From Eubacteriales Family XIII. Incertae Sedis bacterium (GTDB lineage: Bacteria; Bacillota; Clostridia; Peptostreptococcales; Anaerovoracaceae), in contig JAISED010000086.1 of assembly GCA_031264295.1 (NCBI GenBank), forward strand, positions 1 to 64,000: 64,000 nt of DNA, written 5' to 3'. Shown here piece after piece: positions 8,253-17,063 of this stretch. The notes under the pieces were generated by a model. The model had not been told where the DNA came from. It did no database searches and worked only from the letters and a program-made list of their open reading frames with translations. Position 1 is the first letter of the stretch, and each line of letters opens with the position of its first letter. A program made the position numbers and the translations under genes.

Positions 8253-10271
8253 ATGAGTAGAACAGTTATAATAATGGAAGATGGGAAAATCATCCAGAGA
8301 ATAGAGGAAGAAAATCTCGAAGGGATCGTCATTGAGGACGGCAAGCTTAAGGCACAGGAGGATACAAGCCTTCAAAAGATAGATCCGGAGGCGCCTGCGT
8401 ATGTGGGCACGGCGGACGTGGCGGACACACATGCGGGAGACATGTCGTACGCCGGTTCAGCGGAGACGCCTGCGTATGTAGGAGCGGCGGATGCGGAGGC
8501 GCCTGCGTCTATAGAAACGGCGGACGCGGCATACGCGGCATACACACATGCAGGAGACGTGCCGTACGCCGACTCGGCGGTGGATGCGGTTCCGGCAGCG
8601 GAGGCAATAGCTTCAACAGAAGCGCTTACGGGAGACATGCCCTTTGGTTCGGACGCCGCCGCATATATGGGAGACACGCCGGACGCCGGTTCAGAGGAAA
8701 CATCCTCGGCGGCGGAAGCGCCTGTATCCGCGGGCGATACCTCGCACACCCATGAGGAGCCGATGTTCACGTCTGCGGGAACGCCGGAAGCGCCTGCACC
8801 GGCGTCAGCGGCGGATATGAACTATACCCGCCGGGAACCCATCCAAGCGCAAGATATATATGGAGCGCAAGCCGGGCAATTCCCCCATGGAGGACAAGAT
8901 ATGTACTCGGCGGGGAATCCGCCGGGATTCATAAGCGGACAAGCGCAGTGGCGGCAGGGAGGCGCGGTGTATACCCCTAATCCGTATAATCCCAACGCAT
9001 ATAATCAGAATCCATATAATCAGCGGATGTATGCTGCAGGCAATCAGGGGGCAAATGCGGGTGTGCAAGGCGCACAGACAGGACGACAGGAGTACGCGTG
9101 GCGTGAGAGCAGCGCACAGCAGACTGAAAAAAAGAAAAAGCAAAGCCTTAATATTAAGAGAATTGCCATAGGCGCGTTGGGACTGATCGTGGCGGTCACG
9201 GCAGGATTCGGCGGAGGCATGGCCGCTTTGAATACAAGAAGCTACGACATCGCCGCTGGGGTACAGCAAATCACTATAAATCCGACGGAGCAGATCAGCA
9301 TTACCGAGGCTGTGGCCGCCAAGGTCATCCCGTCAGTGGTGGGGATAACATCAAAAGCGACCCGCGAAATCGACACATTCCCCTTTGGTTTCGGCTCCTA
9401 TAACCAAGAAATCGGCGGAGTAGGAACGGGCATTATCGTTGACGAGGGCGGTTACATTTTGACGAACTCTCACGTTATAATAGATGGAGAAGTAGACAGT
9501 ATAGTGGTTTTACTTCCGGACGGCAGAGAGGTAGACGGGAATGTGCTCTGGAACGAGCGCAGTATGGATCTCGCAATCGTCAAGGTGGATGCGAACAATC
9601 TGAACGCGGCGCAGTTGGGCGATTCAGACGAGATGAGGATAGGCGCATATGTCGCGGCCATAGGGAATCCCTTGGGTTTGGATTTTAGAAGCAGCGTCTC
9701 CCAAGGGGTTGTCAGCGGACTCGACAGAAAGATCATGGCTTCGGACAGCAGCGGACTAAGCGGAAGGCCGGTGCAAATGGAAGGTTTGATGCAGGTTGAC
9801 GCTGCGATAAATCAAGGCAATAGCGGCGGTCCGCTGGTAAACAGCAAGGGTGAGGTAGTTGGGATTAATACGGCGAAAACTCAGGATGGCGAGGGCATCG
9901 GCTTTGCGATACCCATAAATACCGCTAAACCAATAGTAGAAAGCGTCAAAAAGACGGGTGAATTTCACAGGGTCTATATCGGCGTGAGTACCAACGATGT
10001 AAGCGCTCTCATTAATGAGTATCCGCATCTTGACTTGGGGACGACGACAGGCGCATATGTGGCTAGCGTGACTCAGGGTTCGCCTGCAGAGCGCGCCGGT
10101 ATAAAGAAGGATGATATCATTGTAAAGGTTAATGACATGGATATAAGAACGAGTTCGGAGCTTGCTAAAAAGTTACTGGGTTTCAATTCCGGAGATCAAT
10201 TAGAAGTGACAATAATCAGGGAGAAGCAGACCATAACGGTGACTGCTATATTAACAGATAATCTCAACTGA
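8253..10271 (+). CDS. htrA: HtrA/DegP-like trypsin-fold serine protease with PDZ domain
   Basis: GTGIIVDEGGYILTNSHVI, MDLAIVKVD, NQGNSGGPLVNSKGEVVGIN, C-terminal PDZ; about 300-aa low-complexity N-terminal cytoplasmic region before the TM. Confidence 0.95.
   Translation: MSRTVIIMEDGKIIQRIEEENLEGIVIEDGKLKAQEDTSLQKIDPEAPAYVGTADVADTHAGDMSYAGSAETPAYVGAADAEAPASIETADAAYAAYTHAGDVPYADSAVDAVPAAEAIASTEALTGDMPFGSDAAAYMGDTPDAGSEETSSAAEAPVSAGDTSHTHEEPMFTSAGTPEAPAPASAADMNYTRREPIQAQDIYGAQAGQFPHGGQDMYSAGNPPGFISGQAQWRQGGAVYTPNPYNPNAYNQNPYNQRMYAAGNQGANAGVQGAQTGRQEYAWRESSAQQTEKKKKQSLNIKRIAIGALGLIVAVTAGFGGGMAALNTRSYDIAAGVQQITINPTEQISITEAVAAKVIPSVVGITSKATREIDTFPFGFGSYNQEIGGVGTGIIVDEGGYILTNSHVIIDGEVDSIVVLLPDGREVDGNVLWNERSMDLAIVKVDANNLNAAQLGDSDEMRIGAYVAAIGNPLGLDFRSSVSQGVVSGLDRKIMASDSSGLSGRPVQMEGLMQVDAAINQGNSGGPLVNSKGEVVGINTAKTQDGEGIGFAIPINTAKPIVESVKKTGEFHRVYIGVSTNDVSALINEYPHLDLGTTTGAYVASVTQGSPAERAGIKKDDIIVKVNDMDIRTSSELAKKLLGFNSGDQLEVTIIREKQTITVTAILTDNLN
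8385..8720 (+). repeat. Degenerate Ala/Asp/Tyr-rich coding repeats in the htrA N-terminal region
   Basis: Recurrent EAPAYVGTADVADTHAGDMSYAGSA / ETPAYVGAADAEAPASIETADAAYAAYTHAGDVPYADSA blocks. Confidence 0.75.
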
Positions 10272-10378
10272 ATTCAGGATAAAAACCGGTAATGGCGGAT
10301 TGTCGGGTTTTAAATAGGCGGCGCATGCGCAAAGCGGCAGCTGTAGTATGATTCAGTCAGCGGCGCGAAACGCGGTGT

Positions 10379-10870
10379 GTGAGGATGGAAATGAATATAG
10401 ATATAGTGTGTGTAGGCGCACTTAGGGAGAGGTATTGGAAAGAGGCGTACGGTGAGTATATAAAGAGGCTCGGGAAATACTGTACGCCGACGACAGTGGA
10501 AATTAAGGAAACGCGTGTACCTGACAATCCGTCACCGGCCGAAGAGGTTCAAGTGAAAGACAGCGAAGGGAAAGCGATAATGAAAAAGATCAGACAAGGA
10601 AGCTACGTTATCGCGCTAGACGTGAATGGTGATCAACTTTCGTCAGAAGGGCTTGCAGGAAAGCTGCAAGCCCTTCTGCTCGAAGGCGCAAGCAACATCA
10701 CATTCATCATCGGAGGCTCGCTGGGGCTTTCCGAAGAGATCATTAAAACTGCGGATTGCCGCCTTTCGTTTTCAAAGATGACATTTCCCCATCAGATGAT
10801 GCGTGTGATTTTATCAGAACAGGTATACAGAAGTTTTAAAATTATTAGAAATGAGAGCTACCATAAATAA
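10379..10870 (+). CDS. rlmH: 23S rRNA (pseudouridine1915-N3)-methyltransferase RlmH
   Basis: MNIDIVCVGALRERYWKEAYGEYIKRL, FIIGGSLGLSEEI, LSFSKMTFPHQMMRVILSEQVYRSFKI; start probably at the second Met (10385). Confidence 0.96.
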   Translation: MRMEMNIDIVCVGALRERYWKEAYGEYIKRLGKYCTPTTVEIKETRVPDNPSPAEEVQVKDSEGKAIMKKIRQGSYVIALDVNGDQLSSEGLAGKLQALLLEGASNITFIIGGSLGLSEEIIKTADCRLSFSKMTFPHQMMRVILSEQVYRSFKIIRNESYHK

Positions 10871-10908
10871 CTCACAGCATAACAAAAGACTGGCGTCTGC
10901 TCTGCATG

Positions 10909-11226
10909 TCATTCAAATTTCTTAACAGCATCAAGATACTTACCCAATACACCGATATTTACATAGTAAATAGAAAATGAATCTTTGCGTTTTACCTGAA
11001 CTAGATCCGCCTGCACCAGCTTTTTAATGTGTTGGGATATCGTGCCTTGAGAATAGTCGAAATTTTCAACAACGTCTTTATTGCACACTGTTATTCTCTC
11101 GGCATTGCAGTTCATGATGAAGCGGAATATCTTTATGCGAATTGGGTGCGCCAGCGCATCCGAAACCTTTGCAATGAGTATAATTTCATCCTCATGCATA
11201 TCATCTGATTCTTTTCTGAGCCTCAT
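10909..11226 (-). CDS. ArsR-family winged-HTH regulator
   Basis: VSDALAHPIRIKIFRFIMN...DYSQGTISQHIKKLVQADLVQVKRKDSFSIYYVN. Confidence 0.88.
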   Translation of the reverse strand: MRLRKESDDMHEDEIILIAKVSDALAHPIRIKIFRFIMNCNAERITVCNKDVVENFDYSQGTISQHIKKLVQADLVQVKRKDSFSIYYVNIGVLGKYLDAVKKFE

Positions 11227-11445
11227 TTTTTCTCCATTTCTACACCCGACAGGACTGTACCTCTATATTTTATCGTATTTTAAGGAATATTTCCAGCAGT
11301 TTATGTTATAATACCAGAGAGATTGTTAAAAAAACATAAGAAACGACATTATTATTGCGCTTACTTGACTTGGTGGAATGCGTCGTATTCGGCTTGCGTA
11401 TAAAATGTGTTTTTGATATACTGATATTGAGTAATGGAGACTCTA

Positions 11446-12759
11446 ATGAAAGAAACGATATTAAAGAAAATTGAAGAAAGAAAAATAATCGTCGGCGTTA
11501 TCGGACTCGGATATGTCGGGCTTCCCCTTGCTGTAGAGAAGGCCAAGGCGGGATTCAAAACCATAGGCTTTGACATACAAGGTGAAAAGGTCAGAATGGT
11601 AAACAGCGGGGAGAATTATATAGGGGATGTCGTAAACGAAGATCTGAAAGCCTTGGTAGAAGGCGGTTTTCTGAGCGCTACCACCGACTATAGCTTCATC
11701 AGAGACGTGGATTTCATCGCTATCTGTGTTCCGACGCCGCTGGACGCCCATCAGCAGCCGGATATAAGCTATGTCAGAAATTCAGCGGCGGAGATCGCCA
11801 AGTATTTGAAGAAGGGTTCGATGGTAGTGCTTGAATCCACCACGTACCCCGGCACCACGGAAGAACTCGTAAAGCCCATTCTCGAAAACGGAGCGGGTCT
11901 CAAGTGCGGCGAAGATTTTTATCTTGCGTTCTCACCCGAGCGGGTTGATCCCGGAAATCTGTTATACAAGACGAAAAATACCCCGAAAGTGGTAGGCGCT
12001 ATAGGCGGCGACGCGCAGGAGGCGATAGCGGCTATGTACGGAACCGTCCTTCAGGACGGGGTATTCATCGTTTCATCGCCGGCTGTTGCTGAGATGGCAA
12101 AGATTCTCGAAAATACATATAGAAATGTAAATATAGGTCTGATAAATGAGCTGGCCATGCTCTGCGAGCGTATGGGCGTCAATATTTGGGAGGTTGTAGA
12201 GGCGGCGAAGACAAAACCTTACGGCTTTCAAGCCTTTTATCCTGGGCCGGGTCTCGGCGGACACTGTATACCCCTCGACCCATACTATCTTTCTTGGAAG
12301 GCGAGGGAATATGGCTTCCATACGTCAATGATAGAAAGTTCAATGATGATAAACGACAGGATGCCGGCTTATGTGGTTGAACGGGCTTCAAAGATTTTGA
12401 ATCGTTTCCGCAAACCCTTGAACGGTTCAAGGATTCTGGCGCTGGGTGTTGCCTATAAGCAGGATATAGACGATTATAGGGAAAGCCCTGCGATCAAGGT
12501 AATAGAAGCCTTTGATGCGGAAGGCGCTTCTATTGATTATTATGATCCATATGTTCCGGTATATAATCGTAAGGGAGAGTCGAGAAGCGGCTTGGAAGAA
12601 CTTACACCCGAACTGATAAAAAAATATGACTTGGTCGTCATTACAACAGCGCACACTTGCATAGATTATAATATGATAGCGAAGAACGCCGTATTTGTCT
12701 TCGATACGAAGAATGCCGCGAGCGGGCTAAGCGAAAGGGATAATATAGAATTGTTGTGA
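11446..12759 (+). CDS. Nucleotide-sugar dehydrogenase (UDP-GlcNAc 6-dehydrogenase, WbpA-like)
   Basis: VGVIGLGYVGLPLAVEKAKAGF, GPGLGGHCIPLDPYYLSWKA, GVAYKQDIDDYRESPA. Confidence 0.93.
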   Translation: MKETILKKIEERKIIVGVIGLGYVGLPLAVEKAKAGFKTIGFDIQGEKVRMVNSGENYIGDVVNEDLKALVEGGFLSATTDYSFIRDVDFIAICVPTPLDAHQQPDISYVRNSAAEIAKYLKKGSMVVLESTTYPGTTEELVKPILENGAGLKCGEDFYLAFSPERVDPGNLLYKTKNTPKVVGAIGGDAQEAIAAMYGTVLQDGVFIVSSPAVAEMAKILENTYRNVNIGLINELAMLCERMGVNIWEVVEAAKTKPYGFQAFYPGPGLGGHCIPLDPYYLSWKAREYGFHTSMIESSMMINDRMPAYVVERASKILNRFRKPLNGSRILALGVAYKQDIDDYRESPAIKVIEAFDAEGASIDYYDPYVPVYNRKGESRSGLEELTPELIKKYDLVVITTAHTCIDYNMIAKNAVFVFDTKNAASGLSERDNIELL

Positions 12760-12796
12760 GTAAAAAGCGGCGTAAGACTGGAAGGAGAGCGCGGAT

Positions 12797-13369
12797 ATGG
12801 AAAATGGCTGTTTCATTCATGAATCAAGCTATGTGGATCAGCCGTGTATAATCGGCGCCGGAACTAAAATATGGCATTTTACACATATTATGGAAAACTG
12901 TGTGATAGGCGAATCTTGCAATATAGGGCAAAATGTGCTGATTTCATCAGGCGTAAGGCTAGGTAACAATGTTAAGATCCAAAATAATGTATCAGTTTAT
13001 AATGGCGTCGAATGTGAAGACGACGTTTTTCTGGGGCCATCCTGCGTATTTACAAATGTAATCAATCCGAGAAGCCATGTAGATCGGAAAAGCGAGTTTA
13101 AAAGAACCATTATCCGTAGAGGTGCGACAATAGGCGCAAACGCCACGATTGTCTGTGGGATTGAAATAGGCGAGTACGCGCTTGTGGGCGCGGGGGCAGT
13201 GGTGACTAGAGATGTTGCGCCATATGGGTTGATCAAAGGGAATCCCGCAAGACTGTCGGGCTGGGTTTGCCGGTGCGGGGAAAAGCTGACATTTGAAACT
13301 GAGTTTTCGGTTTGCGCGCATTGCGGCGCGAACTATATGATAAAAGACGGAGGTGTGGTAAGACAATAA
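12797..13369 (+). CDS. WbpD-like hexapeptide-repeat N-acetyltransferase with C-terminal zinc ribbon
   Basis: Left-handed beta-helix hexapeptides (IGESCNIGQNVLISSGVRLGNNVKIQNNV); C-terminal CRC...CAHC. Confidence 0.9.
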   Translation: MENGCFIHESSYVDQPCIIGAGTKIWHFTHIMENCVIGESCNIGQNVLISSGVRLGNNVKIQNNVSVYNGVECEDDVFLGPSCVFTNVINPRSHVDRKSEFKRTIIRRGATIGANATIVCGIEIGEYALVGAGAVVTRDVAPYGLIKGNPARLSGWVCRCGEKLTFETEFSVCAHCGANYMIKDGGVVRQ

Positions 13370-13370
13370 A

Positions 13371-14558
13371 GTGGATAGGCTTAAATTTGGAATTATAGGT
13401 TGCGGCAGAATCGCGTGCAACCATGCGGACGCTTTGGCAGGTAATAAGGCGGCGGAATTGGCTGCCGTATGCGATATAGATCCGGGCAGGGCTGAACTGT
13501 TGTCAAATCGTTATGAAGAAAAAGCCGCTGCCGCCGGTGGAGGCGCCGCCGAGGTCGCCGAAGCCGGTGCTGACGGGGGCGCCGCCGAGGTCGCCGAAGC
13601 CGGTGCTGACAGGGGCGCCTCCGAGGCCGCTGCTGTCGCTGGAATTGGAGGAAGCTTCGAAGTCGGCAGAGCTGCCGTCAGTCCCGCAGTCTACGCGGAT
13701 TACCGTGAGATGCTGAAGCAGACGGAAATAGACGCTGTGGTGATATGTACGGAAAGCGGCTATCACGCGGAATTTGCCATCGACTGCTTAGAGCGCGGAT
13801 TTCATGTGCTGGTAGAGAAGCCAATGGCGCTTTCTATGAGTGACGCTGAGAGCATGATAGCCACCGCGAAGATGAAAGGCCTCAAACTCGGCGTGTGTCA
13901 TCAGAATCGTTTTAACCCTGCTATCCGCAAGCTCAGAAGAGCATTGGAAGAAGGCAGGTTCGGGAGACTCATCAACGGAACCGCGAGAATACTCTGGAAT
14001 AGAGATATGAATTACTATCGGCAGGCGCCGTGGCGGGGCACACAGAAGCTCGACGGCGGGACGCTGATGAATCAGTGCATACATAATATCGATCTGCTGC
14101 AATGGATGATGGGCGGCGAGATTGAAACGGTTTACGGGCAGACGGGCAGATTTATAAGAGAGATCGAAGCCGAGGATTTCGGCGCCATCATAATCCGATT
14201 TAAAAACGGCGCTATCGGGATCGTAGAGGGAAGCGCCTGTGTGTATCCGAAAAATCTGGAAGAAACTCTTAGCATTTTCGGCGAAACGGGCACTGTAGTT
14301 ATCGGCGGCATGGCGGTCAACGAGATAGAAACGTGGAACTTCGCGGACGAGAGGGACTACGATGGTTTTGATGAAGCTGCGGAAATCCCAAATGTTTACG
14401 GCAATGGGCACGCGGCTTTGTACGCTGATTATATCAGCGCGGTACAGAATGACAGAAAACCGTATATCTCCGGCGAGGACGCAAAAACCGCCTTAGATAT
14501 AGTTTTAAGGGTATATGAGCAGAAGGGTCACTTCTGGCGGTTGAATAGTTTTGATTAA
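13371..14558 (+). CDS. Gfo/Idh/MocA oxidoreductase, WbpB-like, with in-frame repeat insertion
   Basis: FGIIGCGRIACNHADAL Rossmann motif; VLVEKPMALSMSDAESM; GGTLMNQCIHNIDLLQWMMG. Confidence 0.92.
   Translation: MDRLKFGIIGCGRIACNHADALAGNKAAELAAVCDIDPGRAELLSNRYEEKAAAAGGGAAEVAEAGADGGAAEVAEAGADRGASEAAAVAGIGGSFEVGRAAVSPAVYADYREMLKQTEIDAVVICTESGYHAEFAIDCLERGFHVLVEKPMALSMSDAESMIATAKMKGLKLGVCHQNRFNPAIRKLRRALEEGRFGRLINGTARILWNRDMNYYRQAPWRGTQKLDGGTLMNQCIHNIDLLQWMMGGEIETVYGQTGRFIREIEAEDFGAIIIRFKNGAIGIVEGSACVYPKNLEETLSIFGETGTVVIGGMAVNEIETWNFADERDYDGFDEAAEIPNVYGNGHAALYADYISAVQNDRKPYISGEDAKTALDIVLRVYEQKGHFWRLNSFD
13542..13649 (+). repeat. 36-bp in-frame tandem repeat, about 3 copies
   Basis: Copies at 13542, 13578 and 13614: GGCGCCGCCGAGGTCGCCGAAGCCGGTGCTGACGGG (GAAEVAEAGADG / GAAEVAEAGADR / GASEAAAVAGIG). 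Confidence 0.92.
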
Positions 14559-14579
14559 AGAACTTAAGCAGTTAGGGGT

Positions 14580-15722
14580 GTGAATGTGGAATTTATAGAT
14601 TTAAAATCCCAGTACAACAGAATAGCCGATGGAATAAACGGCAGATTCAGCGATATAATGCGTAGTTCAAGGTTCATATCGGGCAAGGAGACCGGTGAGT
14701 TGGAGGCTCGTTTGGCGGAATATGTTGGGGTGAAACACTGCGTAAGTTGTTCGAGCGGCACGGATGCGCTGCTAATGCCTTTGATGGCGTGGAATGTGGG
14801 CAAAAATGACGCTGTCTTTGTCCCGGCCTTCACTTTTTTCGCTACGGCGGAAGTAGTAAGCATGGTGGGCGCAGAACCGATTTTTGTCGATGTTGAGCCG
14901 GACAGTTTTAATATGGACGTAGATAAGCTGCGCAAGGCGGTGAACAGGGTGAAGGCAGAGGGGCGCCTGCGGCCAAGAGGCGTGATCGCGGTGGATCTGT
15001 TCGGTCAGCCTGCGAAAAATACGGAAATCCAGCAGCTGGCAAGGGATTGCGGGATATTTTTTCTGGAAGATGCAGCTCAGGGATTTGGCGGAAGAATCGG
15101 CGAAAGAAAGGCCGGTTCCTTCGGCGATGCGGCGGCGACTTCTTTTTTCCCGGCCAAGCCGCTGGGATGTTATGGCGACGGTGGAGCGATTTTTACAAAC
15201 GACGATACCCTCGTGAATATACTCCGTTCTATCAGGACGCACGGACAGGGAACCGAAAAATATGATAATGTGAGAATAGGCATGAACGCACGCCTGGACA
15301 ATATGCAGGCGGCAGTCTTGCTTGAAAAACTAAAGATCTTCGATGAAGAAGCAGATATAAAAAACGCCGCCGCCAAGCGGTATGGTGAACTTCTGGCAAG
15401 CGCGCTTGAAATACCGACTGTGAAACCCGGCTATTATTCATCATGGGCGCAATATTCACTGCGCGCCGCAAATAATGAGGAACGGCGCCTCATCATAGAG
15501 CGCTTGAAAAGCAAAGGCGTACCAACGGCGATATACTATAAGACGCCGTTGCATAAACAGCCGGTATATAGCGGATATGACAGCAGAGGAGATGATCTTT
15601 CCATAAGCGAGGATCTTTGTCAGCGTATTTTTAGTATACCGATGCATGCCTACCTTACAGAAACTGACATAGAACTGATAATAAAGGCGATACTGGAAGC
15701 CTGTAGCGATTATAGAAAATAA
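14580..15722 (+). CDS. DegT/DnrJ/EryC1 PLP aminotransferase, WbpE-like
   Basis: CVSCSSGTDALLMPL, FFLEDAAQGFGG, SFFPAKPLGCYGDGGAIFTND; GTG start. Confidence 0.94.
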   Translation: MNVEFIDLKSQYNRIADGINGRFSDIMRSSRFISGKETGELEARLAEYVGVKHCVSCSSGTDALLMPLMAWNVGKNDAVFVPAFTFFATAEVVSMVGAEPIFVDVEPDSFNMDVDKLRKAVNRVKAEGRLRPRGVIAVDLFGQPAKNTEIQQLARDCGIFFLEDAAQGFGGRIGERKAGSFGDAAATSFFPAKPLGCYGDGGAIFTNDDTLVNILRSIRTHGQGTEKYDNVRIGMNARLDNMQAAVLLEKLKIFDEEADIKNAAAKRYGELLASALEIPTVKPGYYSSWAQYSLRAANNEERRLIIERLKSKGVPTAIYYKTPLHKQPVYSGYDSRGDDLSISEDLCQRIFSIPMHAYLTETDIELIIKAILEACSDYRK

Positions 15723-15743
15723 AAACACAGAAAGTAGATAATA

Positions 15744-17006
15744 TTGAAAAAGAATGTTTGGCTGTTGAACCATTATGCAAACCTGCCTGAGAGGGGAGCA
15801 AGTTTGCGGCATTATAATTTTGCAAAGGAGCTGGTGAAGAGGGGCTATAGCGTTTCTATATTTGCCTCATCTGCAGCACATAATTCAGACTATAATGCTA
15901 TAGAGGACAAGCGGCTGTTTCTTGAAGAAGAAATGGAGGGCGTTCATTTTGTTTATGTGAGAACCGACAGCTATAAGGGCAACCGCATGGGAAGAATCAG
16001 GAACATCATGCAGTATTGCCTGAGGACGCCGCGAGCCGCAAAATGCATTGCCGGGGAACAGGGTGAACCGGATGTGATCATCGGCTCGTCCATGCATCCT
16101 TTTACATTGTTCATGGGGCGGCGGATGTCAAAACGATATAAATGCACATATATCGAAGAAATACGGGATCTATGGCCTGAATCATTGATCGCGTATGTCC
16201 CCGATTTTAATAGATTCGTGATGGCGGCGCTTTATAAGGCGGAAAAGTACATATATAAAAGAGCCGACAGGATAATATTCACCATGGCAGGCGGGAAGGA
16301 TTATATAAAGGATAAGGGCTGGCAGGATGAAATACACGCGGACAAGTTGCATCATATCAACAACGGTGTTGATTTGGAGGCCTTTTACATTAACAGGGAG
16401 CGCTTTCAGATAGATGACGCGGATCTGGCGGATGATAAATCATTCAAGGTGGTTTATACGGGTTCGGTAAGGGCAGTCAATAATTTAGGCGTACTTGTTG
16501 AAACTGCGGCGCGCCTTGAGGCGCTCGGTAAGACGGATATTAAGATTCTCATCTGGGGCGAGGGAAACGAACTGAGCGGGCTTGTTGAAGAGGCGTCGCG
16601 CCGAGGGTTGATGAATATTATTTTCAAAGGCTATGTAAAAAAGGAATATATACCGTATATCGTTTCCATGGCCAATATCAATATCATACATCAAGCGCAG
16701 GAGACACGGCTTTACAAGTATGGTTCCAGTCAGAACAAAAAATTCGACTACCTTGCCGCCGGGAAACCCGTATTATGTACTGTGAAGTCAAACTATGACA
16801 TCATCGTTGAGGGAAAGGCGGGGATTTCATTGGAAGTTCAGAACCCGGAGACCATCTGCGGCGCAATACTGCGTTTTTACAATATGAGCAGCGCGGAATA
16901 CGGGGAATATTGCAAAAACGCTACTGCATTGGCGGGGGAATATGACTTTAAAAAACTTAGCGATATACTCGTCGATATTATAGAATCGGCGCCGCCGGGC
17001 AGGTAG
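15744..17006 (+). CDS. GT4-family glycosyltransferase (WbuB-like)
   Basis: NHYANLPERGASLRHYNFAKELVKRGYSV; KFDYLAAGKPVLCTV; TTG start. Confidence 0.88.
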   Translation: MKKNVWLLNHYANLPERGASLRHYNFAKELVKRGYSVSIFASSAAHNSDYNAIEDKRLFLEEEMEGVHFVYVRTDSYKGNRMGRIRNIMQYCLRTPRAAKCIAGEQGEPDVIIGSSMHPFTLFMGRRMSKRYKCTYIEEIRDLWPESLIAYVPDFNRFVMAALYKAEKYIYKRADRIIFTMAGGKDYIKDKGWQDEIHADKLHHINNGVDLEAFYINRERFQIDDADLADDKSFKVVYTGSVRAVNNLGVLVETAARLEALGKTDIKILIWGEGNELSGLVEEASRRGLMNIIFKGYVKKEYIPYIVSMANINIIHQAQETRLYKYGSSQNKKFDYLAAGKPVLCTVKSNYDIIVEGKAGISLEVQNPETICGAILRFYNMSSAEYGEYCKNATALAGEYDFKKLSDILVDIIESAPPGR

Positions 17007-17054
17007 ACGGTTCAGGCCGAGCGCTGGGCAGGTAGACAGTTCAGGCCGAGCCGG
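16997..17054. repeat. 29-bp tandem duplication spanning a stop codon
   Basis: GGGCAGGTAGACGGTTCAGGCCGAGCGCT followed by GGGCAGGTAGACAGTTCAGGCCGAGCCG. Confidence 0.9.
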
Positions 17055-17063
17055 GGCGTTCCA

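Noticed and set aside
13788-14411. 207-aa - strand ORF
   Set aside because: Antisense to the Gfo/Idh/MocA gene.
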